Assembly: GCA_035998445.1 (NCBI GenBank)
Contig: DASYHQ010000018.1
Location: forward strand, 62,001 to 126,000
Direction: 5' to 3'
Origin: Tepidisphaeraceae bacterium
Lineage (GTDB): Bacteria; Planctomycetota; Phycisphaerae; Tepidisphaerales; Tepidisphaeraceae
Length of the DNA: 64,000 nt
The notes under the pieces were generated by a model, which was not told where the DNA came from, ran no database searches, and worked only from the letters and a program-made list of their open reading frames with translations. Both the position numbers and the translations under genes were made by a program. This document shows positions 9,444-18,880 of this stretch, piece by piece; positions within the stretch are counted from its first letter, which is position 1, and each line of letters opens with the position of its first letter.

Positions 9444-10493
9444 TCAATCGAGCTTCTTGTCCTTCGGGATCGCCGCCAGAATCTTCGCGGTGATGTCGTC
9501 GGCCGTGACGCCTTCGGCCTGGGCGGCGAAGTTGGGGGTGATGCGGTGCCGGAAGATCGCAGGAGTGACGGCGGCGACGTCGTCGCAGCTGACGTAGAAC
9601 TGGCCGTTCAAAATGGCCCGCGCCTTCGCCGCCATGATCAAATTCAGGCTGGCGCGCGGGCCAGCGCCCCAGCTCAGCCACTTCTTGCAGAAGTCGAGCG
9701 CTTCGGGCTGCTTCGGCCGCGTCACGCGCACGATACGCTCGGCATAGGCGAAGACGTGGTCGGCAACCGGCACCCGGCGGACGATCTGCTGCAGTTGCAC
9801 GATGTTCTCTGCGCTCAACACCGGCTGCGGCTTCTCACCACCCAAGCCCGTGCCCATCTTCATGATCTGCCGTTCCTCGGCCGCTGACGGGTAGTCGACG
9901 TAGATCATGAACATGAACCGGTCCAACTGCGCCTCGGGCAGCGGGTAGGTGCCTTCCTGCTCTACCGGGTTCTGCGTCGCCAGCACGAAGAACGGGTCGG
10001 GCAATTTGTGGTCGACGCCGCCCACCGTCACCCGGCGCTCCTGCATCGCCTCCAGCATGGCCGCCTGCGTCTTGGGGGGCGTGCGGTTGATCTCGTCTGC
10101 CAAAATGATGTTGCTGAAGATCGGGCCTTTCAGGAACTTGAACTCGCGGGCACCGGTCGCCTGGTCGGCGTAAATGACTTCCGTGCCGGTGATGTCCGAC
10201 GGCATCAGGTCGGGCGTGAACTGAATGCGCTTGAACCCCAGATGCAGCGTCTGCGCCAACGACGAGATGAGCAGCGTCTTGGCCAGCCCCGGCACGCCCA
10301 CCAGCAGCGCGTGGCTGCGGGTGAAGATGCTGATGAGCAGCTCGTCGATCACCTGCTGCTGCCCGACGATCACCTTTCCCAGCTCCGCCTTGATGGCGGC
10401 GTGGGCGGCCTTCAGGTCGCTGACGGCCTGCAGATCGGCGTCGGACACCTTCGCGGGCTTTGCTGGCGCAGTGGCGGTCGGGGTCGGCGGCAT
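9444..10493 (-). CDS. MoxR-family AAA+ ATPase
   Basis: 349 residues. Visible motifs are the MoxR Walker A (GVPGLAKTLL, about residue 68), Walker B (ILADEINRTPPKTQAAMLEA), the QERRVTVGG element, sensor 1 (ATQNPVEQEGTYPLPEAQLD) and the C-terminal lid. MoxR ATPases act as chaperones that activate partner proteins with VWA domains. All five downstream genes on the same strand fit that arrangement. It is first in the cluster, so the main promoter should lie in 10494-10788, where I could not pick a convincing -35/-10 pair. Confidence 0.95.
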   Translation of the reverse strand: MPPTPTATAPAKPAKVSDADLQAVSDLKAAHAAIKAELGKVIVGQQQVIDELLISIFTRSHALLVGVPGLAKTLLISSLAQTLHLGFKRIQFTPDLMPSDITGTEVIYADQATGAREFKFLKGPIFSNIILADEINRTPPKTQAAMLEAMQERRVTVGGVDHKLPDPFFVLATQNPVEQEGTYPLPEAQLDRFMFMIYVDYPSAAEERQIMKMGTGLGGEKPQPVLSAENIVQLQQIVRRVPVADHVFAYAERIVRVTRPKQPEALDFCKKWLSWGAGPRASLNLIMAAKARAILNGQFYVSCDDVAAVTPAIFRHRITPNFAAQAEGVTADDITAKILAAIPKDKKLD

Positions 10494-10788
10494 ACGGTCC
10501 TTTCCAAATTCGGTCGGCAGGTGCGAGATTGGGGCAATCGCGCCCGGTATCGCCCACCTTGCGTCTATACCACTAACAGATGTCGCTGTTGAAGACGGTC
10601 CGAATGCCGCGATTACTAGGAGCGGACTTTACATCTTGCGACAACGTAGATTCCGATCCGCGACGGCCTTGGGACGCGAACGCGGCATGCAGGACGTGAG
10701 GCCAACGGGCGCTTGGCCAATCCCAGCATCGCAACGAACATCACACGTCCGCGGGCGGCGAGAAAGTCGGCCGCCGATCGTTTGGGAT
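10494..10788. other. Intergenic region upstream of the moxR cluster
   Basis: No gene is supported. The region must hold the promoter for the minus-strand moxR cluster and the 3' end of the exoD-like gene. I see no strong promoter, terminator or repeat in it. Confidence 0.5.
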
Positions 10789-11487
10789 CTAGGAGAACAG
10801 CCCGAGGAAATGCATAGCGGTTTGGGTTGTGGCCTCGCTACCACCCATGCCCAGCCAGTCCTTAATGGGTTCCCAACCGTGCCGATAGATGAAGAAGCCA
10901 AGCACGGCGCACGCCGCCACGATCAGAAACGTCAGCAGTTGTCCCGCCAGTACGAAGACGCCGTCGCGCTCGATGATGCCGAGCAGCAGCAGGATAATTC
11001 CAAAAGCTGGGATGGCGTTCGTGAACGGGATCGGTAACGGCAACGCCATCACGAAGCCCAGAATGATCAGTGAAATCCCCAGCACCACGTTCACGCCCGG
11101 CCACAGCATGAACTGCATGCGCGGCTTCAGCAGCGACTGCAGCCGGTCGGCCCACTTCACGGCCTTCTGCACCAGCTTCTCGACCGCCTCGTGAGACAGG
11201 TGGCGTTTCCGGAAGAAGTTGGGCATCCAAGGTTGCCGGCCGATCATCAGCGTGATGCCGAACAATGCGATCGCGGCCCCGGCCGGCGCGCTAAGGCCCA
11301 TGGTGGGAATCGGGAACAGGAACGGCAGCGTCAGGATCAGGAGCACCACCGCGTGTCCCCGTTCGCGCAGGGCAGCGAGAATCTGGCCCACCGTCAGCCC
11401 CTTTCCATCTGATTCGACCAGTAGGCCCTTCAGGTCTTCGGACAGCGACAGGATTCTCTCCGACGACGGCTCAGCTACAGGTTGCAT
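10789..11487 (-). CDS. ExoD-like (exopolysaccharide synthesis) membrane protein
   Basis: About 232 residues from the ATG at 11487, which has AAGGA upstream; a TTG at 11505 is also in frame. The N-terminal cytoplasmic part (LTVGQILAALRERGHAVVLL) leads into hydrophobic segments with the ExoD signature LFPIPTMGLSAPAGAAIALF. Two more membrane regions follow (NVVLGISLIILGFVMALPLP; GIILLLLGIIERDGVFVLAG). ExoD was named for exopolysaccharide defects and alkali sensitivity in rhizobia, but its biochemical role is not established. It stands alone, divergent from clpC. Confidence 0.88.
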   Translation of the reverse strand: MQPVAEPSSERILSLSEDLKGLLVESDGKGLTVGQILAALRERGHAVVLLILTLPFLFPIPTMGLSAPAGAAIALFGITLMIGRQPWMPNFFRKRHLSHEAVEKLVQKAVKWADRLQSLLKPRMQFMLWPGVNVVLGISLIILGFVMALPLPIPFTNAIPAFGIILLLLGIIERDGVFVLAGQLLTFLIVAACAVLGFFIYRHGWEPIKDWLGMGGSEATTQTAMHFLGLFS

Positions 11488-11620
11488 CGATGAACGGTCC
11501 TTCAATAACGGCCTCTACACGACGGCGGCAAAGTCTACCACGGGATGCTGAACATTGCAGCTATCGGACGCGTAGTGCCGATGTCAGGCAGAGTTAACGT
11601 CGATCGCACGTCACACCTCC

Positions 11621-11648
11621 TTGATTACACATGGGTACGGCCTACAAT
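11621..11648 (+). promoter_or_regulatory. Candidate sigma-70 promoter for clpC
   Basis: TTGATT at 11621-11626 and TACAAT at 11643-11648, 16 bp apart, lie about 105 bp upstream of the clpC start. The spacing and both hexamers are close to consensus. No experimental support is available. Confidence 0.4.
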
Positions 11649-11753
11649 TTCCCGGTCACTCATCGCACGGCGTGGTCCTTCCGGCCCACCGGCACAAGTG
11701 GATCGCATTTGAGGGGTCGACCTGTAACAGGGATCGGCCAATAGGAGATGGAC

Positions 11754-14282
11754 ATGTTCGAACGGTTTACGGATCGCGCCCGAAAAGTCATGGCGCTTGC
11801 CAACCAGGAAGCTCAGCGCTTCAACCATGAATACATCGGCACCGAACACATCCTGCTCGGGCTGGTGAAGGAAGGGTCGGGCGTTGGCGCCAACGTGCTG
11901 AAGAACCTCGACGTCGACCTGCGTAAGGTACGACTTGAAGTCGAGAAGCTCGTCAAGAGCGGTCCTGACATGGTCACCATGGGCAAGCTGCCGCAGACGC
12001 CGCGCGCCAAAAAGGTGATCGAGTACGCGATCGAAGAGGCGCGCAACCTCAACCACAATTACGTGGGCACCGAGCATCTGCTACTCGGCCTGCTTCGCGA
12101 GCACGACGGTGTCGCGGCACAGGTACTGATGAACCTCGGGCTGAAGCTCGAAGAAGTGCGGGAAGAAGTCCTTAACCTTTTAGGTGCAGGCGTGGAAAGC
12201 GAAGAACCGCAACCGCAGGAAAAACAGGGTACGAAGAGCAAGAGCAAAACCCCAGCGCTCGACTCGTTCGGTCGCGACCTGACGGAGCTGGCCAAAGAAG
12301 GCCAGCTTGATCCGGTCATCGGCCGGGCCAACGAGATCGAACGCGTCATTCAGATCCTCTGCCGTCGCCAGAAGAACAACCCAGTCTTATTGGGTGAGGC
12401 GGGCGTCGGCAAAACCGCGATCGTCGAAGGCCTGGCGCAGATGGTGATCGGGTCGGCCGTGCCGGAGATCCTGCACGACCGCCGGATCGTCGTGCTGGAC
12501 CTGGCGATGATGGTCGCGGGCACGAAGTATCGCGGTCAGTTCGAGGAGCGCATCAAGGCAGTGATGAACGAAGTTCGTCGCGCCAAGAACGTCATCCTGT
12601 TCATCGACGAGCTGCACACGCTCGTGGGTGCCGGCGGCGCCGAGGGCGCGATCGACGCCAGCAACGTGCTGAAGCCGGCGCTGAGCCGTGGTGAGATTCA
12701 GTGCATCGGCGCGACGACGTTCGACGAGTACCGCAAGTACATCGAGAAGGACGCCGCCCTTGCTCGCCGGTTCCAGCCGATCACGGTTGAGCCGCCGAAC
12801 AAGAAGGACGCGATCGAGATCCTCAAGGGTCTGCGCGACCGCTACGAGGCGCACCATCGCGTGCAGATTCTGGACGAGGCGCTGATCGCTGCCGTGGAGA
12901 TGTCCGACCGCTACATCAGTGGTCGGGCGTTGCCGGACAAGGCGATCGACGTGTTGGACGAGGCGGGTGCCCGCATCCGTCTTCGTAGCATGACCAAGCC
13001 CCCGAACCTTGCCGAATTGGAAGAGCAGATCGAACGGCTCAGTATCCAGAAGGACGAGGCGGTTAAGAACGCCGAGTACGAGGAAGCCGCCCGTCTGCGC
13101 GACCAAGCCGAAGCGCTGCGTGCTAAGAAAGAGGACATGCAGAAGCAGTGGCGCGAGAAGGCTAAGGAGATCGACGGCGTGGTCGACGAAGAGGTGATCG
13201 CTGAAGTCATCAGCAAGATGACCGGCGTGCCCCTCACCCGCCTCGAGAAGGAAGAGGCCCAGCGGCTGCTCGAACTGGAGAATGAGCTGCACAAGCGCGT
13301 GGTCAGCCAAGACGAAGCGATCAAGGCGATCAGCAAGACGATCCGCCGTGCGCGCAGCGGCCTGAAGGACCCGAACCGCCCGATGGGTTCGTTCCTGTTC
13401 CTGGGCCCCACGGGCGTCGGCAAGACGCTGCTCAGCAAGGCCCTGGCCGAGTTCATGTTCGGCGATGAGGATGCCCTCATCCAGATCGACATGAGCGAGT
13501 ACATGGAGAAGCACAACGTCTCTCGTCTGATCGGCGCGCCTCCGGGCTACGTCGGTTACGAGGAAGGTGGCCAGCTCACCGAGCGCATCCGCCGGCGGCC
13601 GTACGCCGTGCTGTTGCTCGACGAGGTCGAGAAGGCGCACCCGGACGTCTTCAACATGCTGCTGCAGATCATGGAAGAAGGCCGCCTGACCGACTCGTTC
13701 GGCCGGCACGTCGACTTCAAGAACGTCATCATGATCATGACCTCGAACATCGGTTCGGACCTGATCAAGGGTGGCGGGCCGCAGTTCGGCCTGCGTCCGC
13801 TCGGTAAGGGCGGCACGGAGGAGCGTAACTACCAGCAGATCAAGGAGACCGTGATGAAGGAGCTCGAACGCTACGTTCGACCCGAATTCATCGGCCGCCT
13901 GGACGACGTCATCGTCTTCCGTCCGCTGGGCAAGGCACAGCTCGAGGAGATCGTGGTCTTCGAACTGAAGAAGGTCACCAAGCGCCTCGGCGAGCACGGC
14001 ATGAAGGTCGAGCTGTCTGAGGAAGCCAAGGTGTTCCTGATCGAGAAGGGCACGAACGTCGACTTCGGCGCCCGCCCGCTGCGTCGCGCGATCGAGCAGC
14101 ACATTGAAGACCCGCTCAGCGAGGAAATCCTGCGCGGCAACTTCAAGGGCAAGGACACGATCAAGATCACCGTGAAGGACGAAGGCGAGGGCAACAAGCA
14201 CCTCTACTTCGAAGCCATCAGCAGCGGTGACAAGACCGGCGACAAGCCGCAACTGGCCCAGGCCTCCAGCGACGCGACCTAA
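11754..14282 (+). CDS. clpC: ATP-dependent Clp protease ATP-binding subunit ClpC
   Basis: About 842 residues, the normal ClpC length. In order: two Clp N-terminal repeats (residues 1-145), AAA-1 with Walker [14 protein letters not shown] and Walker [12 protein letters not shown], a UVR/M-domain ([15 protein letters not shown]), AAA-2 with [13 protein letters not shown] and [11 protein letters not shown], and a C-terminal D2-small domain. ClpC unfolds proteins for ClpP and works with adaptors. The start is the second ATG (MFERFTD, the usual ClpC N-terminus), 6 nt from AGGAG; the ATG at 11748 abuts that ribosome site. No ctsR or mcsAB genes lie nearby. Confidence 0.98.
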   Translation: MFERFTDRARKVMALANQEAQRFNHEYIGTEHILLGLVKEGSGVGANVLKNLDVDLRKVRLEVEKLVKSGPDMVTMGKLPQTPRAKKVIEYAIEEARNLNHNYVGTEHLLLGLLREHDGVAAQVLMNLGLKLEEVREEVLNLLGAGVESEEPQPQEKQGTKSKSKTPALDSFGRDLTELAKEGQLDPVIGRANEIERVIQILCRRQKNNPVLLGEAGVGKTAIVEGLAQMVIGSAVPEILHDRRIVVLDLAMMVAGTKYRGQFEERIKAVMNEVRRAKNVILFIDELHTLVGAGGAEGAIDASNVLKPALSRGEIQCIGATTFDEYRKYIEKDAALARRFQPITVEPPNKKDAIEILKGLRDRYEAHHRVQILDEALIAAVEMSDRYISGRALPDKAIDVLDEAGARIRLRSMTKPPNLAELEEQIERLSIQKDEAVKNAEYEEAARLRDQAEALRAKKEDMQKQWREKAKEIDGVVDEEVIAEVISKMTGVPLTRLEKEEAQRLLELENELHKRVVSQDEAIKAISKTIRRARSGLKDPNRPMGSFLFLGPTGVGKTLLSKALAEFMFGDEDALIQIDMSEYMEKHNVSRLIGAPPGYVGYEEGGQLTERIRRRPYAVLLLDEVEKAHPDVFNMLLQIMEEGRLTDSFGRHVDFKNVIMIMTSNIGSDLIKGGGPQFGLRPLGKGGTEERNYQQIKETVMKELERYVRPEFIGRLDDVIVFRPLGKAQLEEIVVFELKKVTKRLGEHGMKVELSEEAKVFLIEKGTNVDFGARPLRRAIEQHIEDPLSEEILRGNFKGKDTIKITVKDEGEGNKHLYFEAISSGDKTGDKPQLAQASSDAT

Positions 14283-14316
14283 GACGTCACGCTCGTAACA
14301 ACATCAACCCGAAACC

Positions 14317-14352
14317 CCGGCGTGCTCGATTCATCGAGCACGCCGGTTTTAT
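14317..14352 (+). terminator. Rho-independent terminator of clpC
   Basis: CCGGCGTGCTCGA, a short loop and TCGAGCACGCCGG form a perfect GC-rich stem followed by TTTTATTT, starting about 35 bp after the clpC stop. Confidence 0.9.
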
Positions 14353-14416
14353 TTGTGCAAAGCATCTCATCAACGCGTTCTGCTCAACCCAACCTGCTCA
14401 ACGCACACCAACTCAA

Positions 14417-14460
14417 GTTGTCATCCCGATGGGAGGCTCGCCGACCTGAGGGATCTCGAC
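14417..14460. repeat. Half copy of family H repeat
   Basis: GTTGTCATCCCGATGGGA ... GAGGGATCTCGAC matches one arm of the complete inverted repeat at 28687-28791. Confidence 0.6.
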
Positions 14461-14508
14461 CATCAAAAGGCGCTCGGTATTGCGCCTATTTTCCCGTAAA
14501 ATCTTGTC

Positions 14509-15213
14509 GTGCCACTAGATGAAGAGGTAATATCGCGCGCCGCTCGGTTCAAGATCGACGCGATGGAACAGGTGCTGACCTATCAACTCCCCGCCGTCCA
14601 TCGGCTGGCGGTGGCGCTCACCGGCCGCCGCGCCGCGGGCAGTGCCGTTGCGCGGCAGGTGTTGTCTCGCAGTTTGAAGTTCGTCCACACCTGGGATGCC
14701 CCCGAGACGGTCGAACGCTGGTTCTACCATCACACGATCCAATCCACCCGGCCCTACGCCGACGATCCACCCGACCCGCGTAAGGACGTGCTGCTCCTCC
14801 CTGGCACCACCGCCGACCTGCAGGCGGTGGCGTTCGTGAAAGCGTTGCGATCGCTGCCACCCCAGCAGCGCGAGGCGTACCTATTGACGCACGGCGAGCA
14901 ACTGCCGCCGCGCCCGGTAGCAACCGCGATGGATTGCTCGCTCGACGCCTCGGCCAACCACCTCGTCGTCGCGACGCGCACGCTGAAAGACATCGGCGGC
15001 ACCGAATACCCGCGCCTGGAACTGTCGGTCGCCACCGCGTACGCATCGCTGACGCCCGAAGGCGACGAGACCGTCTCCGTCGCCCGCTCCGCCATCCGCC
15101 GCCACGTCTGGCCCCGGCGGATCAAGCGCATCCTCTCGACCGCCCTGCTGCTGGCCATCATCGCGGCCATCGCGTGGATCGTGCTGAAGGTCCGGCCAAC
15201 GATCGAGTTCTAG
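14509..15213 (+). CDS. Degenerate ECF-sigma-like protein with C-terminal membrane anchor
   Basis: 234 residues from a GTG start (an ATG at 14560 is in frame). Residues 20-80 resemble sigma region 2 (PAVHRLAVALTGRRAAGSAV, then ETVERWFYHH). Residues 110-165 resemble region 4 (ALRSLPPQQREAYLLTHGEQ, then a helix-turn-helix-like stretch). The linker is short and conserved positions are missing. A single membrane helix (LLLAIIAAIAWIVL) ends the protein, which is unusual for a sigma factor and reminiscent of an anti-sigma partner. No partner gene adjoins it. It could be a tethered regulator or a non-functional derivative. The sigma relationship is a moderate-confidence inference from pattern. Confidence 0.6.
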   Translation: MPLDEEVISRAARFKIDAMEQVLTYQLPAVHRLAVALTGRRAAGSAVARQVLSRSLKFVHTWDAPETVERWFYHHTIQSTRPYADDPPDPRKDVLLLPGTTADLQAVAFVKALRSLPPQQREAYLLTHGEQLPPRPVATAMDCSLDASANHLVVATRTLKDIGGTEYPRLELSVATAYASLTPEGDETVSVARSAIRRHVWPRRIKRILSTALLLAIIAAIAWIVLKVRPTIEF

Positions 15214-15244
15214 CTTGGCGTCTCGGAAGAAGTGCCTGCATTGG

Positions 15245-15382
15245 CCGTGGCATGGGCGTCTCGCCCATGCGTGCGATGATGCCAGTCAATTTGATTTGCA
15301 GCTGTTGCTCGGTCGAAGCGAGTGGCCACTAAGAATACTTCCCCTCCAATCCACACGCATGGGCGAGACGCCCATGCCACGG
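15245..15382. repeat. Family B inverted repeat (GCATGGGCGTCTCGCCCATGC)
   Basis: CCGTGGCATGGGCGTCTCG on the left and its complement ending GCCCATGCCACGG on the right bracket about 90 bp containing GCTCGGTCGAAGC. Other copies are at 22787-22920, 36818-37010 and 63901-64000 (cut by the window). With the next repeat it occupies most of the gene-free stretch 15214-15548. Confidence 0.85.
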
Positions 15383-15482
15383 TCGGAGCGCCCGCCCCAC
15401 AGTCAAGTGCAGATGCGCGCGACGACGCCACGGCTGGTGCTCCCAGCCGTGGCGTCGTTATCGTTCATTGATTTTGCAGAGG

Positions 15483-15511
15483 GACACGGGCGAGCCGCCC
15501 GTGGTACGCGC
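15483..15511. repeat. Family C core inverted repeat
   Basis: GACACGGGCGAGCCGCCCGT followed by GGTACGCG is nearly the same as the copy at 5977-6003. Confidence 0.7.
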
Positions 15512-15548
15512 GTCAGTCACTTCGCGTCGTCGAACGAAAAGCGCCGCC

Positions 15549-16298
15549 CTACGACCGCGATGCGATCGCGCTGCTCACCGGCCGCAGCACGCGCGGCACG
15601 ACGTACTGCGTCGCCAGCGTCTCGGCCCGCTCGGTCATCTGCTCGAACATCGACTCCAGCGATTCCTTCGGCTTGTCGCCCCAGTAGCGCCGCAAGATCA
15701 GGTAGACGCTGATCACGTCGTCGCTGTAGTCGCCGGTGCGCACCTGATAGCTGTTCGTGCGCGTCACGATGTCGATACGCGCCTGCAACCGGCAGTCGTC
15801 GCTCAGCGATACCGTTACGGTCGGTTGGAAGTCGATCGCCCGCGCGCCCACCTCTTCCGTCAGGCATGTCAACGGTGAGTTGGCAAACAAACTGTCGGCG
15901 ATCACCTCGTCATGGTTGCCCGTGAACGAGAGGTCAAACCCGAACAGCACGTCAAGGTAATCGATCTCGACCGGCGAAATGCCCAGCTGATACGGCGCCT
16001 GTTCCAGCACCATCTTGTGCAGCTTCAGCGATTCCTCGACCGTCTCCGGGTTCACGTGGCCGCTCGCCAAGCGCTTGTTCTCCAGCGCCAGCCAGCGATA
16101 CGCGTGACCGCTGCGATCCTCTTCCAGGTTGAAGTCGCCGTTGTCGGACTTGCGGAAGCGCGTCATTCGCGGAAATGTCTTCTGGACGCGCTCGAACATG
16201 TGCAGCACGGTCTCTCGGCTGTGCGGCAACTGCAGTTGCGAACCCAGACGCATGTTGACGTAGAAATCTTCGCAGAAGGCGGCAAACGGATTGGACAT
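15549..16298 (-). CDS. Conserved hypothetical protein
   Basis: 249 residues, start ATG at 16298 with GGGAG upstream. It is soluble and rich in acidic and aromatic residues (MSNPFAAFCEDFYVNMRLGS at the N-terminus; SPVEIDYLDVLFGFDLSFTG mid-protein). No signal peptide or membrane helix is visible and I recognise no named domain. It is divergent from holA, 162 bp apart. Codon use and composition match neighbouring genes, so the coding call is firm and the function unknown. Confidence 0.8.
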   Translation of the reverse strand: MSNPFAAFCEDFYVNMRLGSQLQLPHSRETVLHMFERVQKTFPRMTRFRKSDNGDFNLEEDRSGHAYRWLALENKRLASGHVNPETVEESLKLHKMVLEQAPYQLGISPVEIDYLDVLFGFDLSFTGNHDEVIADSLFANSPLTCLTEEVGARAIDFQPTVTVSLSDDCRLQARIDIVTRTNSYQVRTGDYSDDVISVYLILRRYWGDKPKESLESMFEQMTERAETLATQYVVPRVLRPVSSAIASRS

Positions 16299-16460
16299 AC
16301 AAACTCCCTATCCCAGAAACGCCCGGCAGTGCAGGCAGCCCTTGTTCTTCCATGAACATCGGCGATTCGCCCGGCCGAAGTGTAACGGATTCCGATAACA
16401 ACGAAAGTGCTCAGGCAAAGGTTCGTTGACGCACGAAATTTTCGCGCCTATAAGGCTCGC

Positions 16461-17408
16461 ATGGCTGTGCCCGTCTATGCCTTAGTGGGGTCTGATTCGT
16501 TCCTGCAACTCGAAGCACTGTCGCGCCTGCTCGCGTCGCTCCCAGCCGACGTGCAGCGCATCGATCTCGACGGCGAGCGGGCTCAACTGGCCGACGTGCT
16601 CGACGAGCTCCGCAGCTTCGCAATGTTCGGCAGCGGCAAGGTCGTCGTCGTGCGCGATGCCGACGACTTCATCTCCCGCTTCCGCGAGCAACTCGAAGAC
16701 TACCTCGCCAAGCCGTCCGACAGCGGCACGCTCGTGCTGCGCGTCCCCTCGCTGCCCGCCAACCAGCGCATCGCCAAGCTCATCGCCAAGGTCGGCAAGA
16801 TCGAAGCCTGCGAACCCCCCAAGGCCGCCGCCCTGCCCAAGTGGATCGTCGACCGCGCCCGCAGCGTCCACGGCTTAAAGGTGGCAGGGGATGCCGCGCA
16901 GATCCTGGCCGACCTTGTCGGCGACGACATGGGCCGGCTCGATGGCGAGCTCTCCAAGCTCGCGCTGCAGGTGGAGGGCAACGTCGCCACCGCCGCCGAC
17001 GTCACGCTCGGCGTCGCGTTCCAGCGTGAGCAGGAGATGTGGGACATGACCAACGAGCTCGCCGCCGGCCGGGTCGACAAGGCCATGCAGCGATGGCGGC
17101 AACTCACGCAACTCGATTCCTCCACCGAGTTCCGCGCCGTCACCTGGCTCAGCATGTGGCTGGAGAACGTCCGCAAGGCGCTGGCGATGAAGCGCCAAGG
17201 CATGGCCCCCGGCGCCATTGCCAGCGCGTTGCGCCTCTGGCCGCGCGAGATGCAGGGCCCCTTCTTCAAGACCGCCGACACGCTGGGCGACGCCGGCGTC
17301 GCCCGCGCCATCGACCTGCTCGCCCAGATCGACAAACAATCCAAGTCCGGCATCGGCGACGCCGCCGCCAACGTCGAACGCTTCATGCTCACGCTGGCGA
17401 CGCGGTGA
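16461..17408 (+). CDS. holA: DNA polymerase III subunit delta
   Basis: About 315 residues starting MAVPVYALVGSDSFLQLEAL, which fits the delta N-terminal domain; the longer frame from 16407 adds residues not typical of the family. Delta is the clamp-loader subunit that opens the sliding clamp. Visible family features are the FGSGKVVVVRDADDF strand, an SLPANQRIAKLIAK-type helix with EACEPP, the KLAL...GNVATAADV region and the C-terminal WR / LAQIDKQSKSG helices. It stands as a single gene. Confidence 0.88.
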   Translation: MAVPVYALVGSDSFLQLEALSRLLASLPADVQRIDLDGERAQLADVLDELRSFAMFGSGKVVVVRDADDFISRFREQLEDYLAKPSDSGTLVLRVPSLPANQRIAKLIAKVGKIEACEPPKAAALPKWIVDRARSVHGLKVAGDAAQILADLVGDDMGRLDGELSKLALQVEGNVATAADVTLGVAFQREQEMWDMTNELAAGRVDKAMQRWRQLTQLDSSTEFRAVTWLSMWLENVRKALAMKRQGMAPGAIASALRLWPREMQGPFFKTADTLGDAGVARAIDLLAQIDKQSKSGIGDAAANVERFMLTLATR

Positions 17409-17543
17409 TGGGATGAAGAACGGGGGCGGAGCTCATCACGGAAGGCCGAACAATCCCATAGGATCCGAAGGTACGCCTGCGGACCGCTTCTCGACGTGGC
17501 AACAAGGGATGGTCCGCAGGGGTACCAGCGGACCCTACAAGAC

Positions 17544-17948
17544 TTAGTAGCCATCGATTTCGGACTTGATCACGCGGTCGTTGGCGTCGAGGTGAACGAA
17601 CACGAATGCGCTGTCCATGCCCCGCATACTCCAGCCTCCGAGATAATATGTGTACGCGCGAGGGCCCAACACGTGGTTGCCACCCGCATCGCGGTTGGCC
17701 AATACCACTTCTTCCGGTTTGCCGAGCATGGCGACGACTTGTGCTTCGGTCATACCTGGCGTCAAGCGCCGGACCACGTCCCGAGCCATTGCAGCGCGAG
17801 ATACAGGTGTTCCGCCAATCCACGCGCTTGATGAGAAGGACTGCTCGGCGAATGGATCGAGCGCGCGGCGTGTCGCGATGCCAGAGGCGATGACGCAGCC
17901 CCCGACGAGCAGACTAATGACGATGATGACCGTTCGCCGGTGACGCAT
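17544..17948 (-). CDS. BamE/SmpA-like outer-membrane assembly lipoprotein
   Basis: 134 residues. The N-terminus is a membrane-targeting segment with a lipobox-like LVGGC (Cys about residue 18). The C-terminal half carries the BamE/OmlA core LTPGMTEAQVVAMLGKPEEV followed by a beta strand with HVLGPRAYTYYLGGW. BamE-fold proteins help outer-membrane protein assembly, but many small lipoproteins share the fold, so the exact role is uncertain. It is convergent with holA. Confidence 0.65.
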   Translation of the reverse strand: MRHRRTVIIVISLLVGGCVIASGIATRRALDPFAEQSFSSSAWIGGTPVSRAAMARDVVRRLTPGMTEAQVVAMLGKPEEVVLANRDAGGNHVLGPRAYTYYLGGWSMRGMDSAFVFVHLDANDRVIKSEIDGY

Positions 17949-18021
17949 GACGTAAGGCCAATTAACGGCGGGTGGCAGATGTTGTGTACTCGCAACCCGT
18001 GTCGTGTCGTTCGGCCCAGCC

Positions 18022-18095
18022 GGGTGCCACGGGCGGTACGCCGCCCGTGCGGGTCAGTCTATCCGAAGGCACGGGTCGGGTACGACCCGTGGCAC
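18022..18095. repeat. Family C long copy 1
   Basis: GGGTGCCACGGGCGGTACG ... GGCACGGGTCGGGTACGACCCGTGGCAC. It contains two nested hairpins and is nearly identical to 18224-18304. Confidence 0.85.
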
Positions 18096-18223
18096 GCGGC
18101 GTGTTTGATTAGCTGATCCTCGCCGCATTGGCCGCGCGTGTTGCTTCGTCTATCAACCCGTCCTTTGCGCAGCGGTTCAGAAACTTGGCCATGGCACTGA
18201 CGACTTTTCGCCTGGCCTCTTTG

Positions 18224-18304
18224 CCGGGTGCCACGGTCGGTACGCCGCCCGTGCGGGTCAGTCTATCCGAAGGCACGGGTCGGGTACGACCCGTGGCACC
18301 CGGC
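18224..18304. repeat. Family C long copy 2
   Basis: A direct repeat of 18022-18095 with one small difference in the first hairpin arm, which disrupts it (CACGGTCGG instead of CACGGGCGG). Confidence 0.85.
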
Positions 18305-18401
18305 AAAGACTCCCGACCTCTTTCTTCCACCGGTGGGTTAGGCCCGTCGGTGAGGGTGGGGCGGGCGGATGATATGCCGCAGGGCCGAGCGTTGCGGCAT
18401 A

Positions 18402-18512
18402 CTAGGTTCTGTCTGAAAACCGCGCGTAAGGGCAGGCCTCCGTGCCTGCCCGTATTTTGTCGACTGGACGAGGAGGGCAGGCACGGAGGCCTGCCCCTAC
18501 GCGCGGTGGACT
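18402..18512. repeat. MITE-like element, left part (family D copy 1)
   Basis: It begins CTAGGTTCTGTCTGAAAAC and contains GGGCAGGCCTCCGTGCCTGC and its complement, exactly like the complete copy at 26223-26357, but lacks the right terminal repeat. Confidence 0.75.
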
Positions 18513-18555
18513 CAAAGTACGGACCTACGCACTTGATGAACCCATGGTGCAACTC

Positions 18556-18636
18556 GTCATCCTGAGGTACTCCGAAGGATCTCTTTCCGCTTGAAGCAAA
18601 TACGGGGGGAGATCCTTCGGAGTACCTCAGGATGAC
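18556..18636. repeat. Family A inverted repeat
   Basis: GTCATCCTGAGGTACTCCGA on the left and the exact complement on the right, about 27 bp per arm, with a variable loop ending GGGGGG. Other full copies are at 34199-34274 and 57899-57980. Confidence 0.9.
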
Positions 18637-18880
18637 GTCGGTTCGTCACGTGCATAAGTCCGGACAAGAATGTCTGTGCCGCAGAAGACAGAAATCAGGA
18701 ATACGTGGGGAGAGCGGGGGGAGAGACAGGCAGGAATGCCTGTCCCACAGAACGCAGGCCCGACGGCGCGAGTCTCGTCGGGTGGGTTTCATCCCCACCG
18801 GTTGGCACGAGGGGCAACGTGGACGAGATGAACCCGACCTCACGGAAAGCGGTAACTGAGCGACAAAATCAGAGCCTTAC

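Larger units (their letters stand above)
17949..18880. other. Gene-free repeat-dense stretch
   Basis: No gene is supported over about 930 bp. It holds two family C copies, one family D copy, one family A copy, and degenerate motifs of the type GACAGGCAGGAATGCCTGTC (18716-18757; a weaker one at 18660-18690). Between the two family C copies, minus-strand 18109-18191 reads MAKFLNRCAKDGLIDEATRA plus seven more residues to a stop. That could be the tail of a lost gene. Confidence 0.7.

Noticed and set aside
12387..14252. A 621-residue frame opposite clpC
   Set aside because: Pure antisense of clpC with unrealistic composition; clpC is certain.
18109..18191. Possible bS20 C-terminus (KFLNRCAKDGLIDEATRAA)
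   Set aside because: The resemblance to the end of ribosomal protein S20 is faint, and no upstream S20 sequence exists; kept only as a possible unknown remnant.
18556..18636. CRISPR-like repeat
   Set aside because: Single inverted repeats scattered over the window, not a direct-repeat/spacer array; no cas genes are present.
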